Source: Enoplolaimus lenunculus
Taxonomy: Eukaryota > Nematoda > Enoplea > Enoplida > Thoracostomopsidae
Assembly: GCA_030248215.1 (NCBI GenBank)
Contig: JASANG010001107.1
Span: 744,001 to 808,000, forward strand
Direction of reading: 5' to 3'
Length of the DNA stretch: 64,000 nt
Every line of letters begins with the position of its first letter. Positions within the stretch are counted from its first letter, which is position 1. This document shows positions 1 to 12,594 of the stretch, piece by piece. The position numbers and the translations under genes are program-made. Under the pieces are notes generated by a model. The model ran no database searches, had not been told where the DNA came from, and saw nothing but the letters and a program-made list of their open reading frames with translations.

Positions 1-3000
1 AGCTGGTTCAAATATGTGCTATTAGCGGCGTTTGATTGTATAACATTAAAAAGTTTAGCAGCTGTAGTTTGAAACCTGCAATAAAGTTCGTGAGTTTGTT
101 GCACTGCGGCAACTTGATGCTTCTCTTTCAACGACTTTCGGCCACGAAGTGTTAGGAAAAGCGTTGAATAATCGTCGCATACAGACAACACCGATTGTAA
201 ATGCTTAATGATGTGACCTCCAGATTCTTCAGTCAGAAATGTATGTGCGCGCAAATCAGCCACAAAGATTGATGTTAACCGTTGTACTGTATCGAAATCG
301 CGACATTCGGACAGTTTCTTACGAAACGGATAAAACGTGCTTTCCAAAATGTCCACCTAAAACACGCAGGTACACATTTGTTTACAAATATATAAAACTA
401 CGTGGCAAATAATCCCTGACTCAAAGTTAAACACTCCTCCTGTCTCCCAGGGGCAGTATCCTATTCTCGACATGGGTCTTGACTGCTAGCAATTTGATGG
501 ACGTAGATACATATGTATAATGATTGCTCACACTCTTCATGCTACTTTATTTTGCACAATTTTTGAGTTCGAAGACATATTTTGCAACTTGATTTACGTT
601 TTGAACAAGTTTTAAACTCAGAAAGAAAAGCTCAACTCCAATGTTCAATTAAATCTGCAACAAGTCGATGTATAACTGCGAGATGGCAATAACCAATATT
701 ACTGCATTTACAGAACATTGAACAAAAACAAAATGAAAACGCACTAGCTAAAAGTCTGCTAACAAGTAGCAGTCCCGTAGTCGGAGGAGAGCCAACTGTG
801 CTAATTCCTCAGAAAACGTCGAGAGCTTCTCCAAAACGAACTAGCCCCACTTGCAAATCCCGTGCAATCGCCTCATGTCTCTCATTAGGCTGTATGTCTA
901 GCATGCTGAGTTTTCTACGGCCTAATGAATGTGTTTCAAATAACTCCTATATACGTATTCTCCACGTATTCTCCAATCAGTGTAACACCTATCACCAACT
1001 GGTGATAGGTCAAGCAACTTTTGAACCAGTGAGTGCTGAAATTCCAAATTCACCACAGCTTTGTTACGTTTGATTTGTTATACTTATTTACAAATTTTGA
1101 GATCCGCAATTGCAGGAGTTCGTTTATTTGAAACCTATCACTACCTGGTAACAGGGCTATACGCATTTGGGAATATGGGCCATTAATATTTGTTTCTGAC
1201 AAACCTGAAGGTAATACTGCAAACTATCAATGAGAAAAACCATAAACATCCGCAGTTGCCAATACCGACTATGACGACTTGCTATACGTGGATCAAACAA
1301 CTGTTTCGCAGGAACATTTTGACTTGACCAGCACACGTGCAGCCGGTGTTGCGTATAGCGAACACGAAATAAAAACGAGAAAATTTCGTTTAGTTGAGGA
1401 ATAACAACTGAATTGGTGAAAACCAGATGAAGTGGCCACACTGGACGATAAGACAATGACAAACATGCCAGCAGTGGTAACACGTTGTCTGTGCCAAGAT
1501 TTTTGCTGTCGTAGTGCTATACAAAAGAGTAAATTACAATTAGCGGCACATTCTTTAAAAATAACTGCAGAAGAGGGCAATCGAAATTGTGAACCAACAA
1601 AAATTTTGCGACCCAACAATATTTCTTAAAATCGTACATATCCCTGCTCAGTGTGAGAATTTAGCGCTGAACAAAACGTTCATGTTAACAAGTGGATAAT
1701 TTATACATGAAGACAACATTAGCTGTTGCGCGCGTACTAAAGAACGGGTTAAAATTACTTTAGAGCCATTCTCTAATATTTTTAATAAACCAGAGCAAAA
1801 TATTACAATACAACAAGATTGAAAAAACAAAAAATACTGAATTCAGTGAACGTACCAATCGCGATTTGGTGGTAGTAACAGTGATCGAAAACAGCTCGAA
1901 CACTTTATCGTCAACATTGTACACCGAACTTGCTGCAGCGTTAAATGCATGCAAAATTTCAGAAATAGAAACCTGCAATAAGCAATATAGTATTTACGAT
2001 AATAATGTTATGCACAAATACATAGCTAGTTATGAGAAAATAATATACGGCTTATATTACCAAAATTCGCCTGCTCAGAGGGGCAAGTTTATGTAACGAG
2101 AACATGTAAAAACAACATGCACACAAAGCTAGTTTTATCCTAAAACTGTTTCAGAAAACATGCAGCTGTGTTCAACGTCCAAGCAGCAAATTCTCGACAC
2201 ATAACTTGCATACTTGAACAAAACTTTAAAACACCCAGTATTTCACTTGCTTTTCGCCCAAGACAGAACCATAATGTTATCACACATCTTGAACCAAAAA
2301 TTAATTCATAGACTAAAACCAAAATTACTCAACGAACTACTCCACTGCAAATTAAACAGCAACCAACAATTCACTTCCTTACACTATTTGCAGGTTTCAT
2401 AAGCGTATTGGCTGTTTGTTCAATAAACGCCTCAAATAATTCACCTCGGCCAAGCAAAAACAAATCTTTAACGAGATCAATATTTGCCAGCAAATTATAC
2501 TGCAGGGTATGCGTTTCAATGATCGACGGTTTTGTTGGCTTAGGATCAGCTAGTACGGTTGAATGTGCTTGCGCATGTGGCAAAATAATTCGGCACAAAT
2601 TTTTTGAAAGCTCAATACGAATATCTTCAATGGCGTATTCCAGACTTAATGGATCGAATGGTATATGCTCTGAATCACGATTATTCACAGAATAAGCGTC
2701 ACAACGAGGAAAACATTCTTCAAGTTTATGACGAACAAAACTTTCGTGTTCGTTCATACTAAACGAAAGCTGTTGTTTTTGTTCTTGTTGTTGCATTTTT
2801 GTAACCTAAATTACTTAATAATATGGTGTATAACTAACCTATAAATAGCAGTATATATGAGCATAAGTTGTAGTTTCAGGCAGCGCAATGTCCTAAACGT
2901 ATTGCGTGCATGGGATATTAAAGCGAAATAGAAGATATAGGATAATTATTACACTATTTTGCAGTATTACTGTAATATGCAATTATGTATATATTCACAT

Positions 3001-6000
3001 ATACGGCTTTCAAAATTTTATTCAGAAGATAGATAAGCAATTCCTAGGGCTGATACAACAGCGAATTTAGTATTGCATTGAAAACAATGACAAGATGTCT
3101 TCAAAGTATAATCACAAAATAGGTACAACACAGATAGGCTTTGTAACAGTGACACTGAATGACAGTTTTATTTAAAAGCGTCCGACTGTGTAACTCCGAA
3201 TTGCTAGTAAAATCAGCAACAACACAAACTAAGCATTTTCGTAAGACCTCACCGTATTTTTGAGAACAAATTTTCTTCTTTCTTATTTCAGTTTTCTACT
3301 TTTCTATCAAAGTTGTGGTGAAGACAGGCATCCAGGGTGCAACCGGAATTCCGTTTCCGGTATTTTTCACTATCCGTTTCCCGTAATAAATCCGGTATTT
3401 TTTCACAAGAATTTTCAAGTATTTTCGGTATTTAAAATTTTTCTCATTCGAAAATTTAAGAAAAATTGGCATGTTATTCTAACTTATTTTTCGAAAATTA
3501 TCATGTGCGTGTATTACCAAAATTTTTAATTTGTGTCATACTCCATAATTCATCATACGGTTCCAGCTACTGCATTTGTTTCAGGAGTTTGGCACTCTAA
3601 ATGGTGTGATTACCCCAGAATAACGATAAAATTGCGTTAAAATAAATTTATTTTTTGTTTTCCGGTTCCGGCGGTATTTTTTAACTTTCCCGGTTCCGGT
3701 ATTTTATAATTCCAGTTGCACCGTGCAGGCATCTATCAAAATTTGGCTTGCATCCAAATAACTTACATCAGGATATTGTCTTTTTGACGACCAATGCACA
3801 AAAATTTGTATTATTTCTCCGCAAAATAATACACGCTCTGCAGTTTGTTTCGAAATATATGACGGAAGATGCATTTCCACTATATGATATTTGCTAATTG
3901 TCAATGGGCCGCCGGGCGGTTCGGAACTCTGCCTTGACCACCGTTTTCCGACAGAGACTGATTGCTAAAATTTTTTAAAACAGAAAACATCCCTTGTGGA
4001 TACAGTAAAGTTTTTCTTAGTTCCCAAAAACATCTAAGCTAAATTGTTATATCAAAATATCCGTTCAAAAAGCAAAGCAAACTTACTCTAGTAGTATCAA
4101 TAAGATATCGTCATCTCATTCTACATAAACAGTAAAGTCCTTTTAAGCTATCCGTTTACTACGTGATGTAGAAACAAACTTGCAACAACCTGTTGCTGCT
4201 TTCCGTTTACATCAGTTTGTAAATCGATGAAGAAATCACATCTGCTATTTGGCAAACATCCCCTTGAAAGCCAACTTAAATAGAAAAAACAGCTAACCAC
4301 AGTATAACATGCAACTCAAAATACGGCAGGTTTTCGGTACGTCTACATCGTTCTATGATTTTAGTTTTCGGCAATCGTGTTACCTCACACATTCAGGACG
4401 TGTGTAGCCAGAGGGAAAGGGGGTTCAGACCTTCAATCCAAAAGGATTAAGTACTAAAATTACGTGTAACTATTTAGGAATTCATCAAAATATACTCATT
4501 GCTGCAAGTATTGGTATCCGAGACCCTAGCAATTAAAAATACTGGCAACGTGTCTGCACACATTCTAGTATTTTTTATCCCAAAATCGCAATGGTTATTG
4601 AAAGGATCAGCGCACCAATGATGAGAGATTATCACTGTGTAAAAACAAAACAAAATAAATTAGCATTGAGGTCCTTAAGTCTTAACACATCTTTGTTTTA
4701 CAAACCTTAATAAATGCTGCTGTAATACGGTGTGACACTTCTTCAGAAGTTGATCATAAGCACTATTGATTGTTGGCAACCCGGATTGCGAATGTGCCCA
4801 AACGATCTTAAAACAGATCTACATATGTAATTATGAAAAATCACTGCTGACCCATACACAACATAAATACACGAACTGCTTAATAGTTCTCTTTAGCAAA
4901 TCTTCATCAAAAACGTCAATCCGTATTGGTTTCCTAATATTGAAACTAAAAATTTCAGACTGCTTTAAATGTACGCTTAGTTGTTGTATCTACGACACCT
5001 ATAACATTTTGCTACAATTGTGACCTACTTGTAAAATTTGGCATCCTTGAGCGTTTGATTGAGTAATAACAGAAATTGTTGCGACAAGTTGAGGAAATAA
5101 CACTTCATAGTCAGCAAGTGAATACAAAACATATGCCAGCGACACTAAATTATGATCGGCCATCAATTCCGACTGTAACTTGGTCAAAACGCTTCGGTAC
5201 TTGGCAAGTATACCTGTAATAGTGCGACAAAATTCACACTAGCGCTACTATTTAAACAAGCAATGTTGTGCAACCAGAATTCGGTTTGAAATTTTCATGC
5301 TCACAATCTAAAATTGTTGCTCTTGGACCAATTTGTTCTTACTTTCAATATCTCAATTTAAACATTTGCAATGATTTGCAATATTTCAAAGTTACTTTAC
5401 ATACAAACTAACAGAAGTGCCTTGAGCTGTAACCAAAAGGCACCAGTCAACGAATTCTGAATGGACTTACCAATGTAGTGGACCAAAGTAAGCTCAGTTA
5501 CGAACAACGGCAATTTGGAACTTTCAAAACATGAAAGAATTAGTTTTTATAATAGCCAATCAGTTAAAACGACATACAAACATTTTAGACATCTCAAAAA
5601 ACCAAAACATACTGGTATTACTGTCAAGATTTCGAAAGACAGTGTTTCCAATCGCAGAACCGAGTACATCTCTTATCTTTTTATACATAATTATACCGAC
5701 AAAAATGTGCGCAGTTACACAATAATCAAGAGAATAAAAATTGCAATTTACCATCCAATCCATTACAGAACGCAGACATATAGATACTAACATTCTTATT
5801 GTTTGCTGTTGTGGCTGAATTCAAAACTACACTTGCATGAGCGAAGGCACCATACTCTCGAGCAAAGTCTTCTATTCTATAACAGAACATTATATCAAGA
5901 AATAAACAGGATCCAACGCAGACAGGTGTCGCAGTTGCAAGAGTTAACAAATTTGCAACAATATTCTAATATATGTTACGAGCCCACTCCAATTTTCGAG

Positions 6001-6394
6001 CATAATCGCTAACGAGCTGTAATGTTTTATATTTCAGTTCAAATATTGCAGCCACTATGGCTAGTTTAGTTTATCTATAATGCAAGCCACTACTAATGCG
6101 TATGTTAATATATTAAAATATTACAGAAACATATACGCATCGAACGGTGAGCATTTAATATCACGTAACGTTAAGGTTTTTACACTATATACCATTGATA
6201 AGCGAACCTATAATGTTAACTCACCGGCAATAACAATTTGCTATTAATCGAAGTTTTTCAAGCAACTGTTTTTCCGATGGATGCAGCAAACGTATATTAG
6301 AATTCATTATCAGCTCTTGCTCACCATCTGTAGTTTGCAACTGAAAAATCGTGCCGGAATGGCCTTGTAGTGATAATAGCAATTCTGTTATCAT
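1..6394 (-). CDS. TUBGCP4: Gamma-tubulin complex component 4 (GCP4), 3' end cut by window
   Basis: Ten exons read right to left: 6225-6394, 5752-5876, 5029-5213, 4706-4806, 4190-4274, 3767-3964, 2383-2805, 1856-1972, 1205-1516, and 1-356 running off the window. All junctions keep phase (GT..AG). They give about 690 residues; human GCP4 has about 667, so only a short C-terminus is missing. Start chosen at MITELLLSLQGHSG, which matches the family N-terminus, followed by HPSEKQ near residue 38. Other family landmarks are AFCNGLDG, GCQILQ, EMHLPSYIS, DLFLLGRGELFEAFI (about residue 400), RPVWPLHLVF, FLIDSLQYYLQ and VDILES. From the family: GCP4 belongs to the gamma-tubulin ring complex; its N-terminal GRIP1 region makes lateral contacts and GRIP2 binds gamma-tubulin for microtubule nucleation at centrosomes. 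A hAT-like MITE sits in the intron between 2805 and 3767. The exon at 4190-4274 is the least conserved call. Confidence 0.93.
3333..3725. mobile_element. Family A hAT-like MITE with perfect 8-bp target duplication
   Basis: The element starts CAGGGTGCAACCGGAATT and ends with the imperfect inverse (..CCAGTTGCACCGTG). It is flanked on both sides by the same 8 bases, caggcatc (3325-3332 and 3726-3733). An 8-bp target duplication and CAGGG termini are hAT superfamily traits. It has no coding capacity. It lies inside a GCP4 intron, 41 bp from the exon beginning at 3767. Confidence 0.88.
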
Positions 6395-6982
6395 GATAGC
6401 TTAGAGTAACTTATTGTGTGTTCTGAAACAGTATATGCGTGGATGAAACAAACGATTTCATTTATAAAAAGGCAAAATTCTAGTTAACGTTATAAAAGTT
6501 AAATTCACAAACTATGGCAAATTATCATTTTTGTTACAGATAAAAACAAAAAAATCAGGAGTACCCGCCACCGGTAGTCTGCTATTCCATGACTGCATTT
6601 TGAGCAGGCTCCTTAAGTCCATGGTAAATGGCCTCAGCAAAGTACGGCTCCATTTTAGAGGGGTTCCGTTGCCTGCAGAACCAGTAGTCATAAAAGGTGT
6701 TTTCCTTGTTACTTTGATAGGTGAATCATTTCTTAGCGTGACTATAATAGAGTAAGCTCAAGCTTCAGACTATTTTCTGCTTAGGCTTAGTTATACGCTT
6801 ATCCTTATGCTTAGGAATATGCTTATCCTATTGTTACGCACCATCAAAGTAGCACTGGCCAGAGGTGGAGCAACGAGTGAAAAGCTATTAACCAGTCGTA
6901 GTGGGAACACATGTATTGAGCGAAACTCGACCACACTTAAGCTATTAAGGTAATATGCAAATTAGTATTATGCATCTTCCAC
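6395..6982. other. Intergenic stretch upstream of GCP4
   Basis: This should hold the GCP4 promoter. I see no clear TATA box or CpG-like island. At 6775-6835 there is a run of cttaggctta-type hexamers resembling degenerate TTAGGC. At 6885-6955 there is a fragment of the repeat family carrying gagcgaa..ctcg and cgtagtggga (family C). Nothing coding is recognised. Confidence 0.5.
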
Positions 6983-8201
6983 ATTAATTTAGGTACACCG
7001 TGTGGAAAATTGCATCGCCCAATGACAACTACTGTGTGCTAGTTTACGTTTTTTTCAATGACATCTGCTTTTCATAATAAATTGTTCAAAACGTACAATG
7101 TTCGATGTTTTTACCACCGGCTTGTTTATTTATTGTTTACGCAAAATTACACGTCAATGCTTGTTAAGAGCTGAACTTTTTGATGACTGTCCGACGATTA
7201 CCCCCAATATTTATTTTGCCCGACGACAGATACCTTTCTTAATTTCAATCGACCGACGACACGTGCTCTATTTGGAACCTATAGTACGTGTCCTCGGCAG
7301 TGCTTCCTAATGCACCTGCTGACAACTGCTATACAGAGATTAATATGAGCAGCTGTAGACGATAAAAAGGCCACGCGGACACATAAACTAAATTTTTATT
7401 TGTATATCCAGTTAAGTATATATTTTTCCTTCGTACTTGGGCTATGGTAGAATCGGCTATTAAAAGAAGACGTACGCCCGAAGGGCAAATCCGAAACCAG
7501 AGGGGGCACGCAATGTGTTTTCCGGTTCAGGTTTTCCGAGCTAGGATTCAGGCGCAACCGGGATGAAAAGACCCCGAAAAGGGGCAGGTTAAAAACGCAA
7601 CGTGCACTGGGCACATTCTTTTCTACATAGAATTTTACCCAGTTGTACACTCTTGTTGAAACCATTGTTTATACCCTTGAGTTCAATGGATACGCTCTAT
7701 TGTTTAAAAATCTCGGCAATTTTTCCTCTTGCAAGTTTGCACGCTTTCCCGGTGGCCTACAGCGCATGTTTAAAAACGAAGTGGTGGGTGAGAGCAAATT
7801 GTATATTTTAAAAACCTGTTTTTCTTCCTGGGCTTCGGCAGGGAGCACTAGAGGTGAACAACAAAATGGAACACGCAGCCAAAGTAAAGAGATCAACAAA
7901 ATTTGCCAGAGCCCGAGGTGAACGAAATTTGCCGGAGCCAGAGGTTGATTGTCTGCCAAAGCCAGAATGCAGACCTCCGCTTGCACCGAGTTTTCAAACA
8001 TTGTCTACGCAGCAAGAACCGTTTCCTGGCAGTCTCAATATTAAAAAAATTCTATGTGCTTCACAATAATTTGGCAGACAGTGAACACCTATTCAGTACA
8101 ATCCGTGGTTTGTGAAATGTTACATTTTCGCTAAAAAACCTTTGCAGGACCACCTTTTTTGGGAAAAGAAAAGACTGAAAACCCGGTTTTTAACCGAAGA
8201 A

Positions 8202-8292
8202 CTTTTATGCTTAAGCGTATTTCCAAGCCTAAGCCTAACGCTAAGCGTTGCAAAAGCGTATTTCTAAGCCTAAGCCGAAGCTTAAGCAAAAA
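8202..8292. repeat. Degenerate TTAGGC-like hexamer patch
   Basis: The sequence steps through aagcctaagcctaa and ctaagccgaagctt, i.e. the reverse strand of TTAGGC with many changes. Similar patches lie at 6775-6835, 9078-9240, 9917-9930, 10010-10045, 26625-26680 and 61958-62030. TTAGGC is the known nematode telomere unit, but these runs are short and imperfect and are more likely parts of transposon ends. Confidence 0.6.
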
Positions 8293-8480
8293 ATTGTAAT
8301 CTAGAATCTAAACGCACTCTTTTATAGACCCCCAGAAACCTTTACGCCCCTTAAAGTAACATGGGCCATACGTTTTAAATAAAAATAACGCATATGAATT
8401 TTGTTTTTAATATTTGAAATTCAAAATTTTAGCAAAACAACTACACAAAATGCCTTTCCTACCTACTACAGCAATTCTTA

Positions 8481-8521
8481 ATATATATACATATATATAT
8501 TTATATATATGCATATATATA
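8481..8521. repeat. AT dinucleotide microsatellite
   Basis: About 40 bases of interrupted (AT)n with c and g steps. Similar smaller tracts lie at 24289-24310 and 42280-42315. Confidence 0.85.
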
Positions 8522-8761
8522 CAGTAGGATTGTACCGGTGTAGTTCAGTTGTTCATTAATATTATATGTATATATACCCTGGAAATACCAGAACACCATC
8601 AGAATTGTTTGAAAAACCAGCAAAGTTTTTTTAGTATATTTTTTATTGATTGGGACTCAAAATGTGCACCCTCTCTTTTATTCGGGCCACTAGAGCACGT
8701 AACTTCTGTTTTTTAGAGCCCAAAGCCCTAAATAAAAAAATCACTATTTCCCATTTTGTGA

Positions 8762-8940
8762 GGCACCGGTTCTGTTTTTAACCCTCCAATCTTTCCTGGA
8801 ATTGTTGAAACCCACATTGTATGTTTTCTCCACCGGTTTGAACCGGAACCAGAATTTGAAAAAAACCGGAAACGGAACAATGAAATATATTTTTAAAACC
8901 AAATCAAAAATACCGGAACCGGCATTCCGGTTGCACCCTG
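8762..8940. mobile_element. Family A hAT-like MITE, decayed left end
   Basis: The right end ccggcattccggttgcaccctg (8919-8940) is the family A terminus. The left part carries ccggttt/ccggaacc blocks typical of the family, but the CAGGGTGCAACC start is not recognisable. It is nested inside the 3.5 kb composite element. Confidence 0.6.
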
Positions 8941-9295
8941 ATATATTAAAAAAGAATGCGGCCGTGTTTAGGTTTGCCCGCCCACACCTTAAAAGTCCAG
9001 GCTTTGTAAAAGATGCACAAGGAACTCGCAACTGAAGTTTCAGCCGGCCAATGTTAGACAGGGGCGGAACAGTAAAAGTAATTCCTAAACCTAAGGCTAA
9101 GCGTAGAATGAACGTATATATTTCGGCCAATGCTATACTTTTTTAAGGGGCGTAACAGTTGATTAACCGTATTCCTAAGCCTAAGCTTACGCCTAAGCTT
9201 TGCAAAAATGAGTTCCTAAGTGTAAGCCTAAGACTAAGAGATCCACCAGAAACCTAGACGCCCCTTTAAATAACATGGACCTATATTTCTAAGCC

Positions 9296-9796
9296 AAAAA
9301 TGCCTTTCTGTAGTATTTAACTCCTTGAAAAACAATGTTGGCCATCATCACCAACCATCTGTCAAAATGTGCTACAGTTGTCCACCTGCATATCGAACGT
9401 CTACAGCAACGTCATTTTTAAAATTTCAGACGGACGGAAAACATTTTATAGTGTAAGCGGATGAAGAAATAGAAGTGATATTGGGATCAAGACTCAGATA
9501 TATATAGTTTGCACACAGTGAGCTAAGGCTTTTCTACAGCTTTTCGTTTTTAAAGATACAAATCTTGCCGGAGACGGAGGTAGAGTTTGGCACACAAACT
9601 TGCTTTCTGTTAAAAAGCAACATTGGTGCATCCGCTTACACTATAAAATGTTTTCCGTCCATCTGAAATTTTAAAAATGACGTTGCTGTAGACGTTCGAT
9701 ATGCAGGTGGACAACTGTAGCACATTTTGACAGATGGTTGGTGATGATGGCCAACATTGTTTTTCAAGGAGTTAAATACTACAGAAAGGCATTTTT
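9296..9796. repeat. Foldback with near-perfect 168-bp inverted arms
   Basis: The left arm 9296-9463 and right arm 9629-9796 are reverse complements across 168 bases with a 165-bp spacer. The outer edge reads AAAAATGCCTTTCTG and the inner edge GTAAGCGGATG. A further direct copy of the inner arm follows at about 9791-9840. A transcript through this region would form a long hairpin. Confidence 0.88.
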
Positions 9797-9833
9797 AAAA
9801 TTTCAGACGGACGGAAAACATTTTATAGTGTAA

Positions 9834-9884
9834 GCGGATGCACCAATGTTGCTTTTTAACAGAAAGCAACATTGGTGCATCCGC
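9834..9884. repeat. Perfect 22-bp-arm hairpin
   Basis: GCGGATGCACCAATG..GCTTT is followed by the 7-base loop ttaacag and the exact reverse complement. The same half-hairpin sequence occurs at 9605-9635 in the foldback spacer, so the whole 9296-9884 block looks like repeated inverted amplification of one unit. Confidence 0.85.
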
Positions 9885-10494
9885 CCATTTATAAAACTGG
9901 GCCGGAAACAACCGGATTCCTAAAGCCTAAGCAAGTCAAAGGTTTCGTAGGCGAAGTAGGCGGGCGGGAAGTCGGTGGGTCTAGTAGGTTTAGATTCTAG
10001 ACATTTTTTGCTTAGACTTTAAGCTTAGGCTTAGGCAGCACAGTTCTGCAACGCGTAAACTTTAGACCAGGTTTTAGGAATACGATTTTACGCCCCTATG
10101 GCCCTTTTCCAAAAAGTTTTGTCTATGTTTACGCCCCTACAATGTAACCAATCGCACAAAAAGTACATAGCATACATATGTTGGGGTTACAGGACTGCAG
10201 TACGAAGCCGTCAACATCTCTACATTTTTCTTCTCTTTGTATACAATGACTAATAAAGAAAAACCAATAGGCAGTTGTCAACCAGCATTTTCAAAAAACA
10301 TAAACTGTAAAGAAGAGCAGTTCTTAAGTATTCAGATGACAGCTACTGTTTTTAAAATTTGGGTAGTTGTAATTGGAAACTAAAACAAATGTAAAAATTT
10401 AAAAAAATTTAGTAGCACTACTTGCTATTTTTGAAACAGCAAAAGTAGTTGTCATTGGGCGATGCAATTTTCCACCCCGTGTACCTAAATTAAC

Positions 10495-12470
10495 CCCTTC
10501 TCACATTGAGTTGCCTGTAGGCAACTAAGCGCAGTGATGAGATTAACACACTACGACAACTTGTTTTCAAATAAAAAGTTTATCCAAATCGATTCAGCGC
10601 CTCCTGATTCTTTTCTGACGAACATCCACCTATTAAACCAAAGTACAAACCATACAACACTATGCGAAGCTCTCGTTGAGTTCCGCTTCGCTCAAAAACT
10701 TATTTCCAAACCATGGCAGGTTTTGTTTGATAAGGTTAGCAGAACCCTGAAAAATTAAATGTTAATAATCTTTCGATGATTGGAATTACGACCTTTAATG
10801 TTAATGGTCTGGTACCTACAGCCACTGTTTTCAGGCTATGCTTTTTTCTCTCGTTAAAATTTGTAATTTGGACCAAGCGGAGGACCAAACACTCTACGTG
10901 CCCAAAAACCAAAACGAATACAAGTGATATTGCCCTAAAAATAATCTACATTAACGTAAAGCTTTTACTTTAAATGTATGTATGACGATAGTTCAGAAAT
11001 CAAAATAAAAGGCAAAAAAGCGTTTCAGTCACAAAAATCAATTACCTAAAAAATACTGTCTACGAACGTATATTGGAAAAGTGTTGACAATATTCACAAA
11101 CTTAAACCTCAAACTCTTCGTATCAATTTATATGACGATTTTACGCTAAATTTAGATATATAAAATGTTACAAAGCAGCTCGAATCTAAAATTCAGTTCA
11201 CTCATGCTTTTTGAAAGCTGTTGGACATTCTTGAAATTTAAATTTTTAGTTTTTGTAAGCTTTCTGCTGTGTTAAAGTGACAAATACGGCCTATCGCTTG
11301 AATTTTGTCGTAACACGAGTTTTGATTACGGCAAACGCGCAAGTAAATCGTTGGAAGTCAAAAAGTTTTCAGTATACAATTACATAATATACATAATTCA
11401 TGGCACAATCATGCACTGCCAAATAGCACTAGCCGTAAAATTTGCTACACTGCTGAGTATTCTTGGAACTAGTTGCGCTTTCTACTCCTAATTATAAGCC
11501 TCAGATTTATCCAGCGCTTAAATCAATACACAAAGCCAGTTCACCATTTTTACAGTCATCACAAAGCAAGCACTTTGAATTTTCTCTCAAAATTTCAACT
11601 CCTGTTGTCCGCCGCTAAGTTCTTATACAACGACATAACCGGTATACTAATTCAGTTCGCAGAAAAATAATTTGACATGAGAAACCTGTAAAAATAGTTT
11701 GAGCGCATTATGCCTCCAATTTCTTTAACATCTCCTTAATATCAGTTTTTCATATTCATCTGTGATTGCACCGTGAAGAAGTTTACAACGAGATGCGACA
11801 CAGTGGTAGAAAACGGAACTTAGTTTGAAATAAGATTTTAAACAATGTGTGCTTATGGAAAATTTGTAATTGCAATTTTAAAACGGTAGAAATGGGGTAA
11901 TTAATCCATTGTCACTGTAATACGCTTTGTAAAGAATTTTCAGTTCCTGATTACTTTAAAACAAATTTATTCCATTTCAGACTGCCCACAAATTTATTAA
12001 AATCTATACCTGATCATACTGAAATTAACTAAATTACACTTCAAATTACGATATTATAGTAGATCCACTGGGTAACACCATTCAGTCTGTGTACGCTTCT
12101 ATTGTCTAGCGTCAATTTGCACTCACGAATTCGTAATTTCAGCAAATATTCCAATTTCTACGTACGCTTAAAATTTTTTATATTTAACGTCAAAATCTGT
12201 ATACACATCCCAAAAATCAATTGAATCGCAGACTACGCATAATTAAACTATATTTAATTACTCAATACGTGCACTGTTACAAAAACACTATCCTGGTAAA
12301 TAAATGTTATGAATTGTTGTTATTAATAGGCTTTTTGTGAATTCAAACTAAAACAATTGATTTTCTGCTATTCGTTTATACTGGCAGTCAGTTTAGAAAC
12401 TGAATTTAATCAATTACTCCGCTGTTGCGAATTGAAAATGAAAGTAATGATTAGTTTCTCATCGGGTAAA
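10495..12470. other. Intergenic, no gene seen
   Basis: AT-rich sequence between the composite element and the 3' end of the xylosyltransferase gene. No exon-like conserved peptide, RNA gene or clear repeat was recognised on either strand. Confidence 0.5.
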
Positions 12471-12476
12471 TTTATT
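12471..12476 (-). terminator. Candidate polyadenylation signal (AATAAA) for xylosyltransferase
   Basis: AATAAA on the minus strand, about 119 bases beyond the stop codon at 12595, at a normal 3' UTR distance. It is the first canonical hexamer I noticed downstream. Confidence 0.45.
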
Positions 12477-12594
12477 AAAATTTTAAAAATTTAGTTACAA
12501 GCTACAAATTGAAATAATAATTTAGACGATTAGTCGGAATGGCCCAAAAGCTTCCATTCAGAAAGCACTTTTGGCTACACATTCGGTATGTAGA

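Larger units (their letters stand above)
6983..10494. mobile_element. 3.5 kb composite element bounded by 51-bp inverted repeats
   Basis: The left end 6983-7033 and the right end 10444-10494 are inverted copies over 51 bases with only a few differences (core GCATCGCCCAATGACAAC on the left). Inside, a second inverted pair is visible: 8255-8350 resembles the reverse of about 9945-10040 (shared tagattctaga, then TTAGGC-like steps). Only short, unconvincing ORFs lie inside (longest about 110 aa), so it is non-autonomous or decayed. I saw no target duplication. The class is unknown; it could also be two separate insertions sharing ends. Confidence 0.6.

Noticed and set aside
5560-5793. 77-aa minus-strand frame between GCP4 exons
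   Set aside because: GCP4 exons 5752-5876 and 5029-5213 join in phase with a continuous family match, leaving this frame in an intron.
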